From Mesorhizobium sp. STM 4661 (GTDB lineage: Bacteria > Pseudomonadota > Alphaproteobacteria > Rhizobiales > Rhizobiaceae), in the NCBI RefSeq assembly GCF_000359125.1, contig NZ_CAAF010000028.1, positions 145,829 to 209,828 on the forward strand: 64,000 nucleotides of DNA, written 5' to 3'. The notes under the pieces are model-generated. The model did not search any database, was not told where the DNA came from, and saw only the letters and a program-made list of their open reading frames with translations. The translations under genes were made by a program, and so were the position numbers. The first letter of the stretch is position 1. The number at the start of each line of letters is the position of its first letter. This document shows positions 8,806 through 18,001 of the stretch, in pieces.

Positions 8806-9573
8806 TCATTCGCTATCGGACGCCGGCTCTTCCGGCAGGAATCGCAGGGCGAAATCGAGATGGCGGCTCATCAGGTAGGCGTAAGCCAGCCTGTCGCGCG
8901 CCCGAAGCGCGGCGACGATCTGGCCATGCGCGGCCTTTGTATCGGCCAGCACCGGGCGCCTTTCCTTCCCGATGGTCATGATCCGCAGGATCACGGGGGA
9001 AAGGAAGGAATACATGTCCGCCAGCATGCGATTGTCCGCCAGCCTGATCAGCGCCATGTGGAAATTGAAATCGTTCTCGGCGGCCTCCTCGATCGAGCGG
9101 CTCGTCACGATCCGGGCGTTGATCTCATCGAGAGCCTCGATCTGTTCGTTCGAGGCATGCAGCACGATATGGTCGCCGATGCCGACTTCGATGATGCGCC
9201 TGTAGCCTTGTATGTCGGCGAAGGACGAGCGCGAGACATCCATATGCGCGGCGAAAAAATTCTGGATGGCGATGCTCCGCCCATCGGCAAGGACAGCACC
9301 GACGCGGGGTTTCGGTTCGATAAGTCCGTAGGTGCGGATGGTGCGCAACGCCTCGCGCACCGTATTGCGGCTGGCGCCGGTGAGTTCGCTGAGCTTGCGC
9401 TCGGTCGGCAGCACGTCGCCGACATTCAGCTGCCGCGCGCGGATGAGATCAAGAATCCGCACGGCCGTTGTGTCGACCGCGGACCTGCCGCTGATACGCC
9501 GCGCGGCGGCGTTCTCGCGCACGGCTCGAGAGTTTCCCAATGTCGAGTCTTTCCTGAATTGTTGGACCAACAT
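8806..9573 (-). CDS. GntR family regulator (FadR/FCD subfamily), probable uxu repressor
   Basis: 255 residues from the ATG at 9573. The winged helix contains GDVLPTERKLSELTGASRNTVREAL, followed by an FCD domain. The true start may be the TTG at 9540: AGGAAAG lies eight bases before it, while the ATG at 9573 has no ribosome site and lies inside a palindrome (9560-9572) that looks like the protein's own operator. The short form would begin LGNSRAVREN. Divergent from uxuA and in operon with the SDR gene. Confidence 0.9.
   Translation of the reverse strand: MLVQQFRKDSTLGNSRAVRENAAARRISGRSAVDTTAVRILDLIRARQLNVGDVLPTERKLSELTGASRNTVREALRTIRTYGLIEPKPRVGAVLADGRSIAIQNFFAAHMDVSRSSFADIQGYRRIIEVGIGDHIVLHASNEQIEALDEINARIVTSRSIEEAAENDFNFHMALIRLADNRMLADMYSFLSPVILRIMTIGKERRPVLADTKAAHGQIVAALRARDRLAYAYLMSRHLDFALRFLPEEPASDSE
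9558..9572. promoter_or_regulatory. Putative GntR operator, copy 1
   Basis: TGTTGG, A, CCAACA forms a 6+1+6 palindrome (9560-9572). The 12-mer ATTGTTGGACCA (9558-9569) recurs exactly on the opposite strand at 9697-9708 before uxuA. UxuR/ExuR-class FadR proteins bind TTGGTnnACCAA-like sites. It overlaps the annotated ATG of the regulator, which favours the downstream TTG start. Confidence 0.6.
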
Positions 9574-9692
9574 AACGCAGGCTTTGAGGAAAACAACCGG
9601 TTTTGCCCTATAACTCCGGATTTCAATAGTTTCAATAGAAAGTTGACGCAGCGTGTCTCGTAAAATCGACCCGAATTTTTAGTTTGACTCTC

Positions 9693-9711
9693 ATTATGGT
9701 CCAACAATAAT
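9693..9711. promoter_or_regulatory. Putative GntR operator, copy 2 (uxuA side)
   Basis: TGGTCCAACAAT at 9697-9708 is the reverse complement of the 12-mer in copy 1, with flanking TTA/TAA extending a weak dyad. It lies about 33-44 bases before the uxuA ATG, where a repressor would block transcription. Confidence 0.55.
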
Positions 9712-9740
9712 TTGCCGTTCTCTCACAGAAGGAAGCGGCA

Positions 9741-10925
9741 ATGGAACAGTGCTGGCGCTGGTATGGACCGGACGACCCGGTGACACTCGATCATGTCAAG
9801 CAGGCAGGTGCGACAGGCGTGGTCTCGGCCCTGCACAATATCTATGACGGGCGCGCCTGGCCGCTCGAGAGCATTCAGGAGCGCAAGCGGATCATCGAGG
9901 CGGCAGGGCTGACCTGGTCGGTCGTCGAGAGCATTCCCGTCCACAATTCGATCAAGATCGGCTCGGCGGAAAGGCTGCGTTATGTCGGCTGGTACAAGGA
10001 TACGATCCGAGCGCTTGCCAAGGCCGGCATCGCGACGATCTGCTACAATTTCATGCCCGTGGTCGACTGGACCCGCACGGATCTGGCCTACCGGCTGCCG
10101 ACGACGGGTTATGCCTTGCGTTTCGATGCGATCGATTTCGCGGCCTACGACCTGTTCGTGCTGAAGCGCGGGAATGCCGACGCCGGCTACAGCGCCGCCC
10201 GCATCGCCGAGGCGCAATCGCGGCTGAAGGAGCTGAGCAGCGAGAAGATCGACAGGATCGAACGCAACCTCATCGCCGGCCTGCCGGCAACCGAGCGCAG
10301 CTACGTTAGGGACAGTTTTCGCGAGGCATTGGCTGAATACGATGCGATCGGGCCGAAGGAACTGCGCGACAACCTTGCCTGGTTCCTGCGCGAGATCGTT
10401 CCGGTGGCCGAAGAGGAGGGGGTGCGCATGTGCATCCATCCCGACGACCCGCCATTCTCGCTCTATGGCTTGCCACGCATCGTTTCGACCGCCGAGGATG
10501 CGCGCTTCATCCTCAACGTCCTCGACAGCCCAGCCAACGGCCTGACGTTTTGTACCGGCTCCTATGGCACACGCGCCGACAACGACATTGTCGCCATGGT
10601 CAAGGAATTCGCCGACCGCATCCATTTCGTCCATCTGCGCAATGTAACCATCGAGGAAGACGGCTCGTTCTATGAAGCCGAGCATCTCGAGGGCGGCACC
10701 GACATGGCGCATGTCATCCTCGCCTTGATGCAGGAAGAGGCGCGCCGCAGCAGGGAAGGCCGCGCCGACTGGCAAATTCCGATGCGGCCGGACCATGGCC
10801 ATCTGCTCGCCGACGATATCGGCAAGACCAGGATCAACCCCGGCTACTCGCTGATCGGCCGGCTGAAAGGCCTCGCCGAACTGCGCGGCATCATGCGCGC
10901 CGTGGAGCGGTTCGGGCTGGCTTGA
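9741..10925 (+). CDS. uxuA: Mannonate dehydratase
   Basis: 394 residues, collinear with UxuA: N-terminal [16 protein letters not shown], the [15 protein letters not shown] segment, the metal-site stretch CIHPDDPP, the FCTGSYG segment and C-terminal [12 protein letters not shown] with its metal ligands. It dehydrates D-mannonate to 2-keto-3-deoxygluconate in the cytoplasm. GAAGGAAG just upstream supports the ATG. It is divergent from a GntR regulator and an SDR that may supply mannonate. Confidence 0.97.
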   Translation: MEQCWRWYGPDDPVTLDHVKQAGATGVVSALHNIYDGRAWPLESIQERKRIIEAAGLTWSVVESIPVHNSIKIGSAERLRYVGWYKDTIRALAKAGIATICYNFMPVVDWTRTDLAYRLPTTGYALRFDAIDFAAYDLFVLKRGNADAGYSAARIAEAQSRLKELSSEKIDRIERNLIAGLPATERSYVRDSFREALAEYDAIGPKELRDNLAWFLREIVPVAEEEGVRMCIHPDDPPFSLYGLPRIVSTAEDARFILNVLDSPANGLTFCTGSYGTRADNDIVAMVKEFADRIHFVHLRNVTIEEDGSFYEAEHLEGGTDMAHVILALMQEEARRSREGRADWQIPMRPDHGHLLADDIGKTRINPGYSLIGRLKGLAELRGIMRAVERFGLA

Positions 10926-11170
10926 GGGTCTCGGCGGACAGGCTGCCCGGGCAGGGCGGCATGGCCGACGTCGCCAACATGCATCGCGACTATCTGCTCT
11001 ACATTCCCGGCCAGTCGCTGGTGGGAGACGTCGAGATCGTCAGTTCAGCCCGTGGGCAACCGATGGGCTATCGCACCGGTAGACACGGGTCTTCACCGAC
11101 CTTTATGTGTTTCAGCTCGATCAAGCATCCTGGGAATTGACCGTTGTCGAAACCCTGCGGCGCGGCGGAA
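10922..11170 (+). pseudogene. Remnant of CoA-transferase subunit B (glutaconate/3-oxoacid type)
   Basis: Directly after uxuA one frame reads RLPGQGGMADVANMHRDYLL and then YIPGQSL...DVEIVSSARG, resembling the middle-to-C-terminal part of CoA-transferase beta subunits (RLPGSGG...A...H...FV). Near 11085 the similarity passes to another frame reading VFTDLYVFQLDQASWELTVV, which matches the later (V)ITDLGVFRFDP...GEM segment of the family. About 150 N-terminal residues are missing and the end is cut. Family assignment rests on recalled motifs, not a search. Confidence 0.55.
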
Positions 11171-11555
11171 GGAAGCAGGATGGCGAGCAGAGTCGACATT
11201 GCATGGGGATGTCACTATATAGCGGCGGCCCCGACGGCTCAGCTTGGGTTGTGTCTGCGGAGCCACCGTAAATGCGCTACATATTGTGATACCTTTTGTG
11301 ATACATATCGGTCTTAAAAACCGGGAAAAAAGCGAATAGAAACAATAGCGCGGGATTCGCTATGGATCCCAGTCAACGGTATCAGTCTCCTCAAGTATCA
11401 AAACGTGCTCCTTGAACCTGTGTTTCCTTCGGCTCTGTGGAGCTTGGACAAGATCGGCTTGCCGGGTGACGACGACTCGGTTGGAATGGGAACATGCATC
11501 CTTTTGCGGGAATTGACGTTTATACCAACCGGCATAGCCGCCAGGGAACAGCAGT
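11171..11555. other. Intergenic region without a recognised gene
   Basis: 385 bp of lower GC than its surroundings. It holds a direct repeat TTGTGATAC at about 11284 and 11297, A-rich sequence near 11320-11350, and a possible promoter for the DUF768 gene (TTGACG near 11514). No coding sequence is supported on either strand. Confidence 0.5.
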
Positions 11556-11810
11556 ATGAGTGAACACGCGATCGAGTTCTTGCGCGGGTGGATCGGCGAA
11601 AAGGTCCAGTGCCAGCCCTCGCCGGAGAGGATCGAGAAGCAGGCCGAGACCCTCGCCAGGGAGTGCGCGGCCAAGGCTGCGGAAGCCGGCATACCCCTGG
11701 AGGATATCCAGGAAGAGGTCGGCGACATCCAGGAGCTTATCGCGTCGAGGCTGGAAGAGGCCGCCGAGGCCGACGAGGACGAAAAGAACTCGAGCAAGCC
11801 TGCCGAGTGA
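11556..11810 (+). CDS. DUF768-type small protein
   Basis: 84 residues, acidic and helical. It begins MSEHAIEFLRGWIGEKV, then ...AEAGIPLEDIQEEVGDIQEL. This matches the pattern of the DUF768 family (xxAIEFLxKWI ... GIPxxEIEEDxGS), many copies of which occur in Mesorhizobium genomes. Function is unknown. The last 20 residues are a charged tail rich in Glu, Asp and Lys. It is convergent with the aminopeptidase gene and stands alone. Confidence 0.7.
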   Translation: MSEHAIEFLRGWIGEKVQCQPSPERIEKQAETLARECAAKAAEAGIPLEDIQEEVGDIQELIASRLEEAAEADEDEKNSSKPAE

Positions 11811-11880
11811 TAATGCCGAACCCGGCGAACGAGGCCGGGAAGGGCAGCCATTTCCGGCCTGTCTGAAGGGCCTCGCGGCT

Positions 11881-13011
11881 CTATTCCTTTGAACCTCCGC
11901 CAAATCTATCCTTGAGCCATGCCTTCGGCAGCGCCGGCACGAAATTGCCGTCGCGCCCGGTCATGTCGTCATTGGTTGTGAGCGCATTGAGGATCGCTTC
12001 CTCCACGCCCTGGATCACCGCATCGAAGAACGGATCGATATCGGTATCGGGGATGAAATCGGCCCTGGCGATGCGGCCTGACGGCGCCAGCGCCGCCTCC
12101 GGGTTGGCCGTCGAAAAGGCCAGAAAAATATCGCCCGAACTGTGATAGCCGAACCCGCCGGTCATGGCTATGCCGAGCGGCACCCGCCGCGCCAGCCGCT
12201 TCATCTGATGTGGCAGGAATGGCGCGTCCGTGGCGACGATGGCGATGATCGAGCCCTTTTCGGCGCGCGGCGTGCCTTCGCGGATCGCCGGCTCCTTGAG
12301 ATCGGGCCCGGCGCGCTCGCCGCGAATGGTCAAATTGTGCCGCTTGCCGAAATTCGCCTGCACGAACATGCCGACCGTGTATGGCTTGCCTTGCCATTCC
12401 ACGATGCGCGAGGCGGTGCCGGAGCCCGCCTTGAAGCCGAAGCTGATCATGCCGGTGCCACCACCGACACTGCCTTCCTCGATCGGCCCGCTTTCAGCCG
12501 CATCGAGAGCGGAAAAGACATGCTCGACACCAAGATGGTGGCCGTTGATGTCATTGAGGAAGCCATCATAGGTTTCGCCCGCCACCGGTAGCGCCCAGGC
12601 GCTTTCGAGCGATTGCGGCAGCGTCTGCTGCATCCAGCGCAAGGTTGCGTCGCGGCTGACGCCGCAGGAATGCGTGTTGGTGATGGTGATCGGAAAATTG
12701 AAGGCGCCGGTTTCCTCGATGATATGCGAGCCGCTCAATTCGCCATTGCCGTTCTGGCTGAACATGCCGGCGAAGACCGGTGTGGCGAGATCGGCGCGCG
12801 GTCTGGGCAGGATAGCGGTGACGCCGGTGCGCACCGGCCCCTTGCCGACCAACAGCGGCCCGTCGCCCACAATCAGTGTCGTGTAACCCACCGCGATGCC
12901 AGGCACGTCGGTGATGGCGTTGAACCGGCCGGGCGTACCGTCAAAATCGATGCCGAAGGCTCTTGCGCGCCATTTGCCGGATGGCGTCTGGTGGTGCGGA
13001 TTGCCGGTCAT
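11881..13011 (-). CDS. P1-family aminopeptidase / D-esterase (DmpA-like)
   Basis: 376 residues. The DmpA family is made as a precursor that cleaves itself before a Ser that becomes the N-terminal nucleophile; here GSVGGGTGM supplies that Gly-Ser junction in mid-protein. Other family segments are THSCGVSRDATLR and TDAPFLPHQMKRLARR. It is expected to release N-terminal amino acids from small peptides or amides. The chosen start MTGNPHHQTPSGKWRARAFG excludes a 55-codon extension of unusual composition. Confidence 0.9.
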   Translation of the reverse strand: MTGNPHHQTPSGKWRARAFGIDFDGTPGRFNAITDVPGIAVGYTTLIVGDGPLLVGKGPVRTGVTAILPRPRADLATPVFAGMFSQNGNGELSGSHIIEETGAFNFPITITNTHSCGVSRDATLRWMQQTLPQSLESAWALPVAGETYDGFLNDINGHHLGVEHVFSALDAAESGPIEEGSVGGGTGMISFGFKAGSGTASRIVEWQGKPYTVGMFVQANFGKRHNLTIRGERAGPDLKEPAIREGTPRAEKGSIIAIVATDAPFLPHQMKRLARRVPLGIAMTGGFGYHSSGDIFLAFSTANPEAALAPSGRIARADFIPDTDIDPFFDAVIQGVEEAILNALTTNDDMTGRDGNFVPALPKAWLKDRFGGGSKE

Positions 13012-13051
13012 CGGTGCACAGAAGTCATGGGTGTTCAAAAGCCATGGCTGT

Positions 13052-14647
13052 TCAGAAAAGGGAACCCTGGTTGCCAGGCTCCCTGGATTTGGCGGCCGGT
13101 CTCGCAATTGCCTTCGGTCTTGCCGGTTGTGCCGTACCGCCGGTCGGTGTTGCCGTACCGCTGGTGGCAATGGCATCCGCGGCGCCGTCGGCGAACTCCA
13201 GCGAAAGCGCCATCCCCGGCGCCACCTCCGCCGCGTGCTTGACCACCGCGCCGTCGGCGTCCTTCACCAGGGCGAAGCCCCGCGCCAGCACGGCCTTGTG
13301 CGAGAGCGTCGCCAGCAGCCGGTCGGCTTGGGTCAGTTTCCCGCGCAGGCGGTCCAGCCGCCGCGAAATCGCCTGGTCCTGTCGCCGCGTCAGCCTCGTC
13401 AGCGCATCCGCCTGCAATTTCTGCCGCCTTGCAATCGGCGCGGGCGACAGCCGCGCCGCGTTGCGCGAAAACCGCGCCCGCCGCTCGCGCACGATGGCGA
13501 AGAAGGCAGCCTGCGCGCGGGCGAGGTCGCGGCCGGTCAGCGTGCGGGCCTCGTTCATGCGTCGCGACAAGGTAGCCGGCGTCAGCCTTTGTCCTTGCAG
13601 CCTGGCCCGCTTGCGCTCGATGCTGACCGACAGCGCCCGGCCGAGTCGGCTCGTCGCCTCGTCGAAGCGTCGGCGCGGCAGCGCCAGCAACTGGTCGGGC
13701 GAGGGCAGCGCACGGGCCGCCGCGCGCACGACCTGCCGCTTGCGTTCGAAATTGCGCGAGACGGCAGCCTTGAGCCGCGCGCCGAGACTCGCAAGCGTCG
13801 CTTCGAGATCAGCTTTGACCGGCACGGCAATTTCGGCTGCACCCGTCGGCGTCGGCGCCCGCACATCCGCCACCAGGTCGATCAGCGTCCAGTCCGTCTC
13901 ATGGCCGACGGCGGAAATCAGCGGAATGCGTGAGGCAGCCGCGGCGCGGGCGAGCGCTTCGTCGTTGAACCCCCAGAGGTCCTCGAGGCTGCCGCCGCCG
14001 CGCGCCACGATCAACAGGTCGGGATGCGGTACGGCGCCATCCCTGGCAAGCGCGTTGAAGCCGTTGACGGCGGCGGTCACTTCCTTGGCCGTCGTCTCGC
14101 CCTGCACCCTGACCGGCCAGACAAGCACATGAAGCGGAAACCGGTCCTTGATGCGGTGGATGATGTCGCGGATGACCGAACCTGTCGGCGAGGTGATGAC
14201 GCCGATGACGCGCGGCATGAACGGCAGCCGCCGCTTGCGCCCGGCATCGAACAGGCCTTCGGCCTGCAGCCGGCGCTTGCGCTCCTCCAGCAGGGCCATC
14301 AGTGCGCCGGCGCCGGCGGGTTCGAGATTGTCGATGACGATCTGGTAGTTGGACTTTCCCGGATAGGTGGTGAGCCTGCCGGTGGCGATCACCTCCATGC
14401 CTTCTTCGGGACGGAATTTCAGCCGGCTCATCGTGGTCTTCCACACCACGGCATCGAGCCGCGCGCGGTCGTCCTTCAGCGCGAAATAGGCATGGCCGGA
14501 AGAATGCGGCCCGCGATAGCCTGATATTTCGCCCCGCACCCGCACATTGCCGAAGACATCCTCGACCGTGCGCTTCAGCGCGCCGGAGATATCGCTCACC
14601 GTGTATTCGGTGGCGTTGGTGCGTGATTCGGATGTAGCGTCGCTCAT
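13052..14647 (-). CDS. xseA: Exodeoxyribonuclease VII large subunit
   Basis: 531 residues. An N-terminal OB-fold (about 15-110, [19 protein letters not shown]) precedes the catalytic core with [33 protein letters not shown] and [22 protein letters not shown]. The long Arg/Lys-rich helical part and a Pro/Ala/Thr-rich C-terminal tail follow. It degrades single-stranded DNA with the small subunit XseB, which is not in the window. The LysR gene lies upstream on the same strand. Confidence 0.96.
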   Translation of the reverse strand: MSDATSESRTNATEYTVSDISGALKRTVEDVFGNVRVRGEISGYRGPHSSGHAYFALKDDRARLDAVVWKTTMSRLKFRPEEGMEVIATGRLTTYPGKSNYQIVIDNLEPAGAGALMALLEERKRRLQAEGLFDAGRKRRLPFMPRVIGVITSPTGSVIRDIIHRIKDRFPLHVLVWPVRVQGETTAKEVTAAVNGFNALARDGAVPHPDLLIVARGGGSLEDLWGFNDEALARAAAASRIPLISAVGHETDWTLIDLVADVRAPTPTGAAEIAVPVKADLEATLASLGARLKAAVSRNFERKRQVVRAAARALPSPDQLLALPRRRFDEATSRLGRALSVSIERKRARLQGQRLTPATLSRRMNEARTLTGRDLARAQAAFFAIVRERRARFSRNAARLSPAPIARRQKLQADALTRLTRRQDQAISRRLDRLRGKLTQADRLLATLSHKAVLARGFALVKDADGAVVKHAAEVAPGMALSLEFADGAADAIATSGTATPTGGTAQPARPKAIARPAAKSREPGNQGSLF

Positions 14648-14705
14648 GGACCGATTGAGAGACGGTTGTCCGCCCGCGTCAAGGCGGCTGATGCCGACAT
14701 CTGTC

Positions 14706-15662
14706 TCACCAGCCCGGCAGGATCTGGTTCGGCTTGCTCCGCTTCATCTTCGAAAAGGCGAGCGCGGCGAAGTCGAAGGTTCCCGTCTCTTCGCCAAGCG
14801 GCACCGAAATATTGTCCAGGCTTTCCGAGATATGGCGGGCCAGCGCGTCGACGATCTCCGGTCGCGATGTCTGGCCACGCATGATGCCGATGCGGCAATC
14901 GGGCAGGACGCCGAACCCGTCGGCATCGCCCAGCACCCGCATGCCGGGCCTGAGCGCGCATTCCGGCAGCACCGAGATTGCCAGGCCGGACAGCACGGCA
15001 GCGGTGATGACGGTTGCCGAGAAGCTGGTGAACAGGATGCGATAGTCGCGGTTCTGCCGGTCGAGCACATCGACGGCGGCGCGTCGCCAGATGCAGTTCG
15101 GCCGGCCGAAAGCCATTGGTAGTACGTCCTGCTCGTGTGTCGCATGGTTGGCCGAGGTGACCCATAGCAACGGCTCGCGCCGCACCACTTCCGATTGGCC
15201 GTGCGCATCATTGTGCGTCACCAAGGCCAGATCGAGATTGCCGCGCTTGATATGCTCGACCAGCCCCGGTGTCGGCTCGCAGATCACGGTCAGCTCGACA
15301 CGCGGATTGGAGCGTGCGAACCGCGCCATGATCTCGGGCAGGAAGCGATCGGCATAGTCGTCCGGCGTGCCGATGCGGATCGTGCCTTCGAGCCGCCGGT
15401 CATCGAAGGCGGCCAGCGTTTCCCGGTTGAGGAACAGCATCCGTCTTGCGTAGGAGAGCAGCCTGTCGCCTTCCTCGGTCAGCCTGTTGGTGCGCCCGTC
15501 CTTTTGGAACAGCGGCTTGCCGATCCGCTCTTCCAGCCGGCGCATCTGCATGGACACCGCCGACTGGGTGCGGTGCACTTCTTCGGCTGCGCGGGTGAAG
15601 CTGCCGGTGTCGGCGATCGAGATGAAGGTCTGCAACTGATCGAGATCGAGTGGCGCTTTCAT
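14706..15662 (-). CDS. LysR family transcriptional regulator
   Basis: 318 residues with an N-terminal helix-turn-helix ([33 protein letters not shown] across about 13-45) and a periplasmic-binding-like effector domain (about 90-300). It is divergent from the DUF1127 gene; the 233-bp gap holds a perfect 8-bp palindrome GATTAATC at 15713-15720 that could be part of its binding site. Its target is not clear: the downstream xseA is unlikely, and the DUF1127 gene is the nearest candidate. Confidence 0.9.
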   Translation of the reverse strand: MKAPLDLDQLQTFISIADTGSFTRAAEEVHRTQSAVSMQMRRLEERIGKPLFQKDGRTNRLTEEGDRLLSYARRMLFLNRETLAAFDDRRLEGTIRIGTPDDYADRFLPEIMARFARSNPRVELTVICEPTPGLVEHIKRGNLDLALVTHNDAHGQSEVVRREPLLWVTSANHATHEQDVLPMAFGRPNCIWRRAAVDVLDRQNRDYRILFTSFSATVITAAVLSGLAISVLPECALRPGMRVLGDADGFGVLPDCRIGIMRGQTSRPEIVDALARHISESLDNISVPLGEETGTFDFAALAFSKMKRSKPNQILPGW

Positions 15663-15762
15663 CGGTCCAATCCATCACTAGTGTTGATGCCTAGGATTAG
15701 AAACATTCGTTGGATTAATCAATCGAGTGATGGCAAATTAGCACTATCCACATGAAGCCACT

Positions 15763-15807
15763 GCATGTCGCCCAAAAGTGGGCACCGGTTTTGGGACAAC
15801 GACATGC
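15763..15807. repeat. Rhizobial intergenic palindrome
   Basis: GCATGTCG CCCAAAA ... TTTTGGG acaa CGACATGC forms a long imperfect hairpin of the type scattered through rhizobial intergenic DNA. It lies between the LysR gene and the DUF1127 gene. Confidence 0.75.
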
Positions 15808-15895
15808 ATCACTTTAAGTGAATCGGGACCGGAGCGGCCGCTGTTATCAGCGCCGATCGGCCTGTTTCGTCCGTTCGAATCCGAAGGAGATCGAC

Positions 15896-16183
15896 ATGAC
15901 CACGTATGATTTCGCTACCGAGACCTCGCGCATCACCACGCGTCCGGCCGTTGCGACGCGCGTGGCCAATGCAGTCGCCAATGCCTACCAGGCCTGGAAA
16001 AATCGCCGCGCCTTTTATCGCCTTGGCGAGATGTCCGACGCCGAACTCGCCGACATCGGCTTGACGCGCGCCGACCTACACGTCGCCAATGTGCCGTTCG
16101 GCCGCGATCCGACGGTCAGGTTGCGTGCGATCGCCGCCGACCGCGCGGACACGATCGAGGATCTGGCCCGCAAGGTGGCCTGA
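15896..16183 (+). CDS. DUF1127 domain small protein
   Basis: 95 residues. The central YQAWKNRRAFYRLGEMSDAE then LADIGLTRADL is the DUF1127 (YjiS-like) signature, an Arg-rich helical motif common in rhizobia. Some longer or shorter members affect RNA turnover or phosphate and polyamine physiology, but this one has no assigned role. AAGGAG six bases upstream fixes the start. It is followed by a strong terminator. Confidence 0.8.
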   Translation: MTTYDFATETSRITTRPAVATRVANAVANAYQAWKNRRAFYRLGEMSDAELADIGLTRADLHVANVPFGRDPTVRLRAIAADRADTIEDLARKVA

Positions 16184-16287
16184 TCGCGTTGCTGTTTCGG
16201 TCGCGTTGAACCTTTTGAGGTTCGACGTCACCAAAGACTATCGCAGGCTCCCACTCCCTGCCGGATCCCCCCGGCCGCCTGCATCCC

Positions 16288-16320
16288 GCCCGGTCCCGCG
16301 AGGACCGGGCATTTTCTTTC
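16288..16320 (+). terminator. Rho-independent terminator after the DUF1127 gene
   Basis: GCCCGGTCC, loop CGCGA, GGACCGGGC gives a perfect 9-bp GC stem followed by ATTTTCTTTC. It ends the DUF1127 transcript just before the convergent hicB stop. Confidence 0.85.
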
Positions 16321-16326
16321 TTGAGG

Positions 16327-16551
16327 TCAGGCGAACGCCAGCTTTCGCGACGGCCTTGGTATCGATCTGCCCAGCTCATGCGCGGCTTCTATCCAGCTCG
16401 CGATGGCGTCCTGGACATTCGCGATGGCCTCTTCAGGAGTGTCGCCGTCACTTATGCAGCCTGGTAAATCAGGTACCAGGGCCGAAAATCCGCCCCCGTC
16501 TTCTGCAGAGAGCGGCGCGATGACAACCGGATATTCAAGTCTGTCCGTCAT
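16327..16551 (-). CDS. hicB: HicB family antitoxin
   Basis: 74 residues with the HicB partial RNase H-like fold: YPVVIAPLSAEDGGGFSALV, PDLPGCISDGDTPEEAI and ANVQDAIASWIEAA. The protein ends soon after the fold, so no separate DNA-binding domain is visible. It neutralises HicA, whose gene overlaps its start by 17 bases upstream. Confidence 0.9.
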   Translation of the reverse strand: MTDRLEYPVVIAPLSAEDGGGFSALVPDLPGCISDGDTPEEAIANVQDAIASWIEAAHELGRSIPRPSRKLAFA

Positions 16552-16786
16552 GTCTCTTTGCCTCGTCGATGAATGCCACGAGTTTCCGAATATATACGGG
16601 TTTGATAGGACGTTTGAAAGGCACGGTCAAAATGTCAGCCATCGCGGAATGATAGACCTTGTAATGCGATCCACCTGACCTCGGCGGCATGCATTGGACG
16701 CCGGCCTCGTCACAAACTGCTTTTACATCCGTTATCGACCAATCGCCGCGAGGGTTGCGGCGCATCTGTTCCAGTCTCTTGCTCAC
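16535..16786 (-). CDS. hicA: HicA-type toxin (mRNA interferase)
   Basis: 83 residues from a GTG; an internal ATG at 16765 is an alternative start. The C-terminal part GSHYKVYHSAMADILTVPF then KRPIKPVYIRKLVAFID is the double-stranded-RNA-binding-like HicA fold with the catalytic-type His in GSHYK. It cleaves mRNA when free of HicB. Order toxin then antitoxin, with overlap, is usual for this family. Confidence 0.88.
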   Translation of the reverse strand: MSKRLEQMRRNPRGDWSITDVKAVCDEAGVQCMPPRSGGSHYKVYHSAMADILTVPFKRPIKPVYIRKLVAFIDEAKRHDGQT

Positions 16787-16813
16787 AGCATGCCGACCAG
16801 GACGCCGGCAATC

Positions 16814-17899
16814 CTATCGCCGACCCATTCCTTGCTTGAACTGGTCGAAGATCGACTCCATGCCCTTCTGGTAGTCGTCGCGCTGCTGCGCACCCGTCTC
16901 GAACATCTTGCCGAACAGATCGTCGAATGGATTGCTCGGCCTGCCGCTCGGATTGGGCGCCGGCTGCGGCGCCTGGCGCTGCTGCGGCGCCGGCTGCCCA
17001 CCAGCCATTCCACCTCCTTGGCCGCCGCCGAACATGTCCTGCAGCACCTTGCCGAGCGGATTGTCGCCCATGGGGTTCTGCGTCTGCTGCGTCCGGCCCT
17101 GCGGCTGCTGCGCACCGCCGCCAAACATATCCTGCAGCACCTTGCCGAGCGGATTGTCGCCCATGGGGTTCTGCGTCTGCTGCGGTTGGCCTTGCGGCTG
17201 CTGGCCACCACCGCCGAACATGTCCTGCAGCACCCTGCCGAGCGGATTGTCGCCCATGGGGTTCTGTGTCTGCTGTGGCTGGCCTTGTGGCTGCTGGCCA
17301 CCACCGCCGAAAATGTCCTGCAGCACCTTGCCAAGCGGATTGTCGACCGGGCTTGCAGGCTGCGGCGCCTGGCGTTGCTGTGGAGCCTGGGCGCCGCCGC
17401 CCGCTTGTCGCATCATCTGCTCGATGAGTTCGCCGAGCGGATTGCCGCTGCCGCCGAAGCCGCCGGCCGCCTGCATCTGGTTGTTGGTCTGCTTGAACAG
17501 TCCGCCCATGACCATGGAAGCGACCGAGGGCAGCATCTGCTGCAAGACCTGCTGGCTGACGCCGCTCGCCTGCGCGGCCTGACTGGCAACGGCGCGGGAC
17601 AGATCCTTCGAGCCGAACAGGTGCCCGAGAATGCCGTTGCCTTCGTCGACACCAGGTTGCGAAAAGGCCGCTGCCGGGTTCTCGAAATATTTGGCGTGCT
17701 GGCCGCTGGCCATCGCCGTCACGAAGGAGCCGAGCCCATAAGGGTCGGACGTGTTGCGCTTCAGCCCTTGTGAAAAGGCAGGCAGCAGCGCCTCGACCGC
17801 CGACTGCGTCTGCTGTTGCGAAAGCCCGAACTGTTGGGCAAGCGCCTGCATGCCATTGCCGTTCTGGGACTGCGCCAGAATGTCGAACAAGGAAGGCAT
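16814..17899 (-). CDS. DUF937 domain protein with Gln/Gly/Pro repeat tail
   Basis: 361 residues. The N-terminal half (about 1-190, MPSLFDILAQSQNGNGMQAL) is a DUF937-like helical domain. The C-terminal half carries three full 31-residue repeats beginning DNPLGKVLQDMFGGG and ending QQTQNPMG, plus a partial fourth copy, then a Gln/Pro-rich linker and a C-terminal helix. The start at 17899 has AGGAG upstream; a 29-codon extension lacks one. Function unknown. The repeats could vary in number between strains. Confidence 0.8.
   Translation of the reverse strand: MPSLFDILAQSQNGNGMQALAQQFGLSQQQTQSAVEALLPAFSQGLKRNTSDPYGLGSFVTAMASGQHAKYFENPAAAFSQPGVDEGNGILGHLFGSKDLSRAVASQAAQASGVSQQVLQQMLPSVASMVMGGLFKQTNNQMQAAGGFGGSGNPLGELIEQMMRQAGGGAQAPQQRQAPQPASPVDNPLGKVLQDIFGGGGQQPQGQPQQTQNPMGDNPLGRVLQDMFGGGGQQPQGQPQQTQNPMGDNPLGKVLQDMFGGGAQQPQGRTQQTQNPMGDNPLGKVLQDMFGGGQGGGMAGGQPAPQQRQAPQPAPNPSGRPSNPFDDLFGKMFETGAQQRDDYQKGMESIFDQFKQGMGRR
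17034..17345. repeat. 93-bp in-frame tandem repeat
   Basis: Near-identical copies of the segment containing CCTGCAGCACCTTGCCGAGC start near 17034, 17127, 17220 and 17313, a period of 93 bp. They encode the 31-residue units of the DUF937 protein. Copies differ by a few bases, so slippage or gene conversion is possible. Confidence 0.85.
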
Positions 17900-18001
17900 T
17901 GATTTCTCCTCGGGAAAATCCTCGTTGGAGAAGTCTAGTTCGTTTCCATGACCGTTTGAAGCGACTTCTGCCGAGTAGTCGGCCAAGCGGATAGCGAAAC
18001 G

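Noticed and set aside
17034..17345. Possible CRISPR-like array
   Set aside because: The 93-bp units are contiguous, in frame and without unique spacers; they encode protein repeats.
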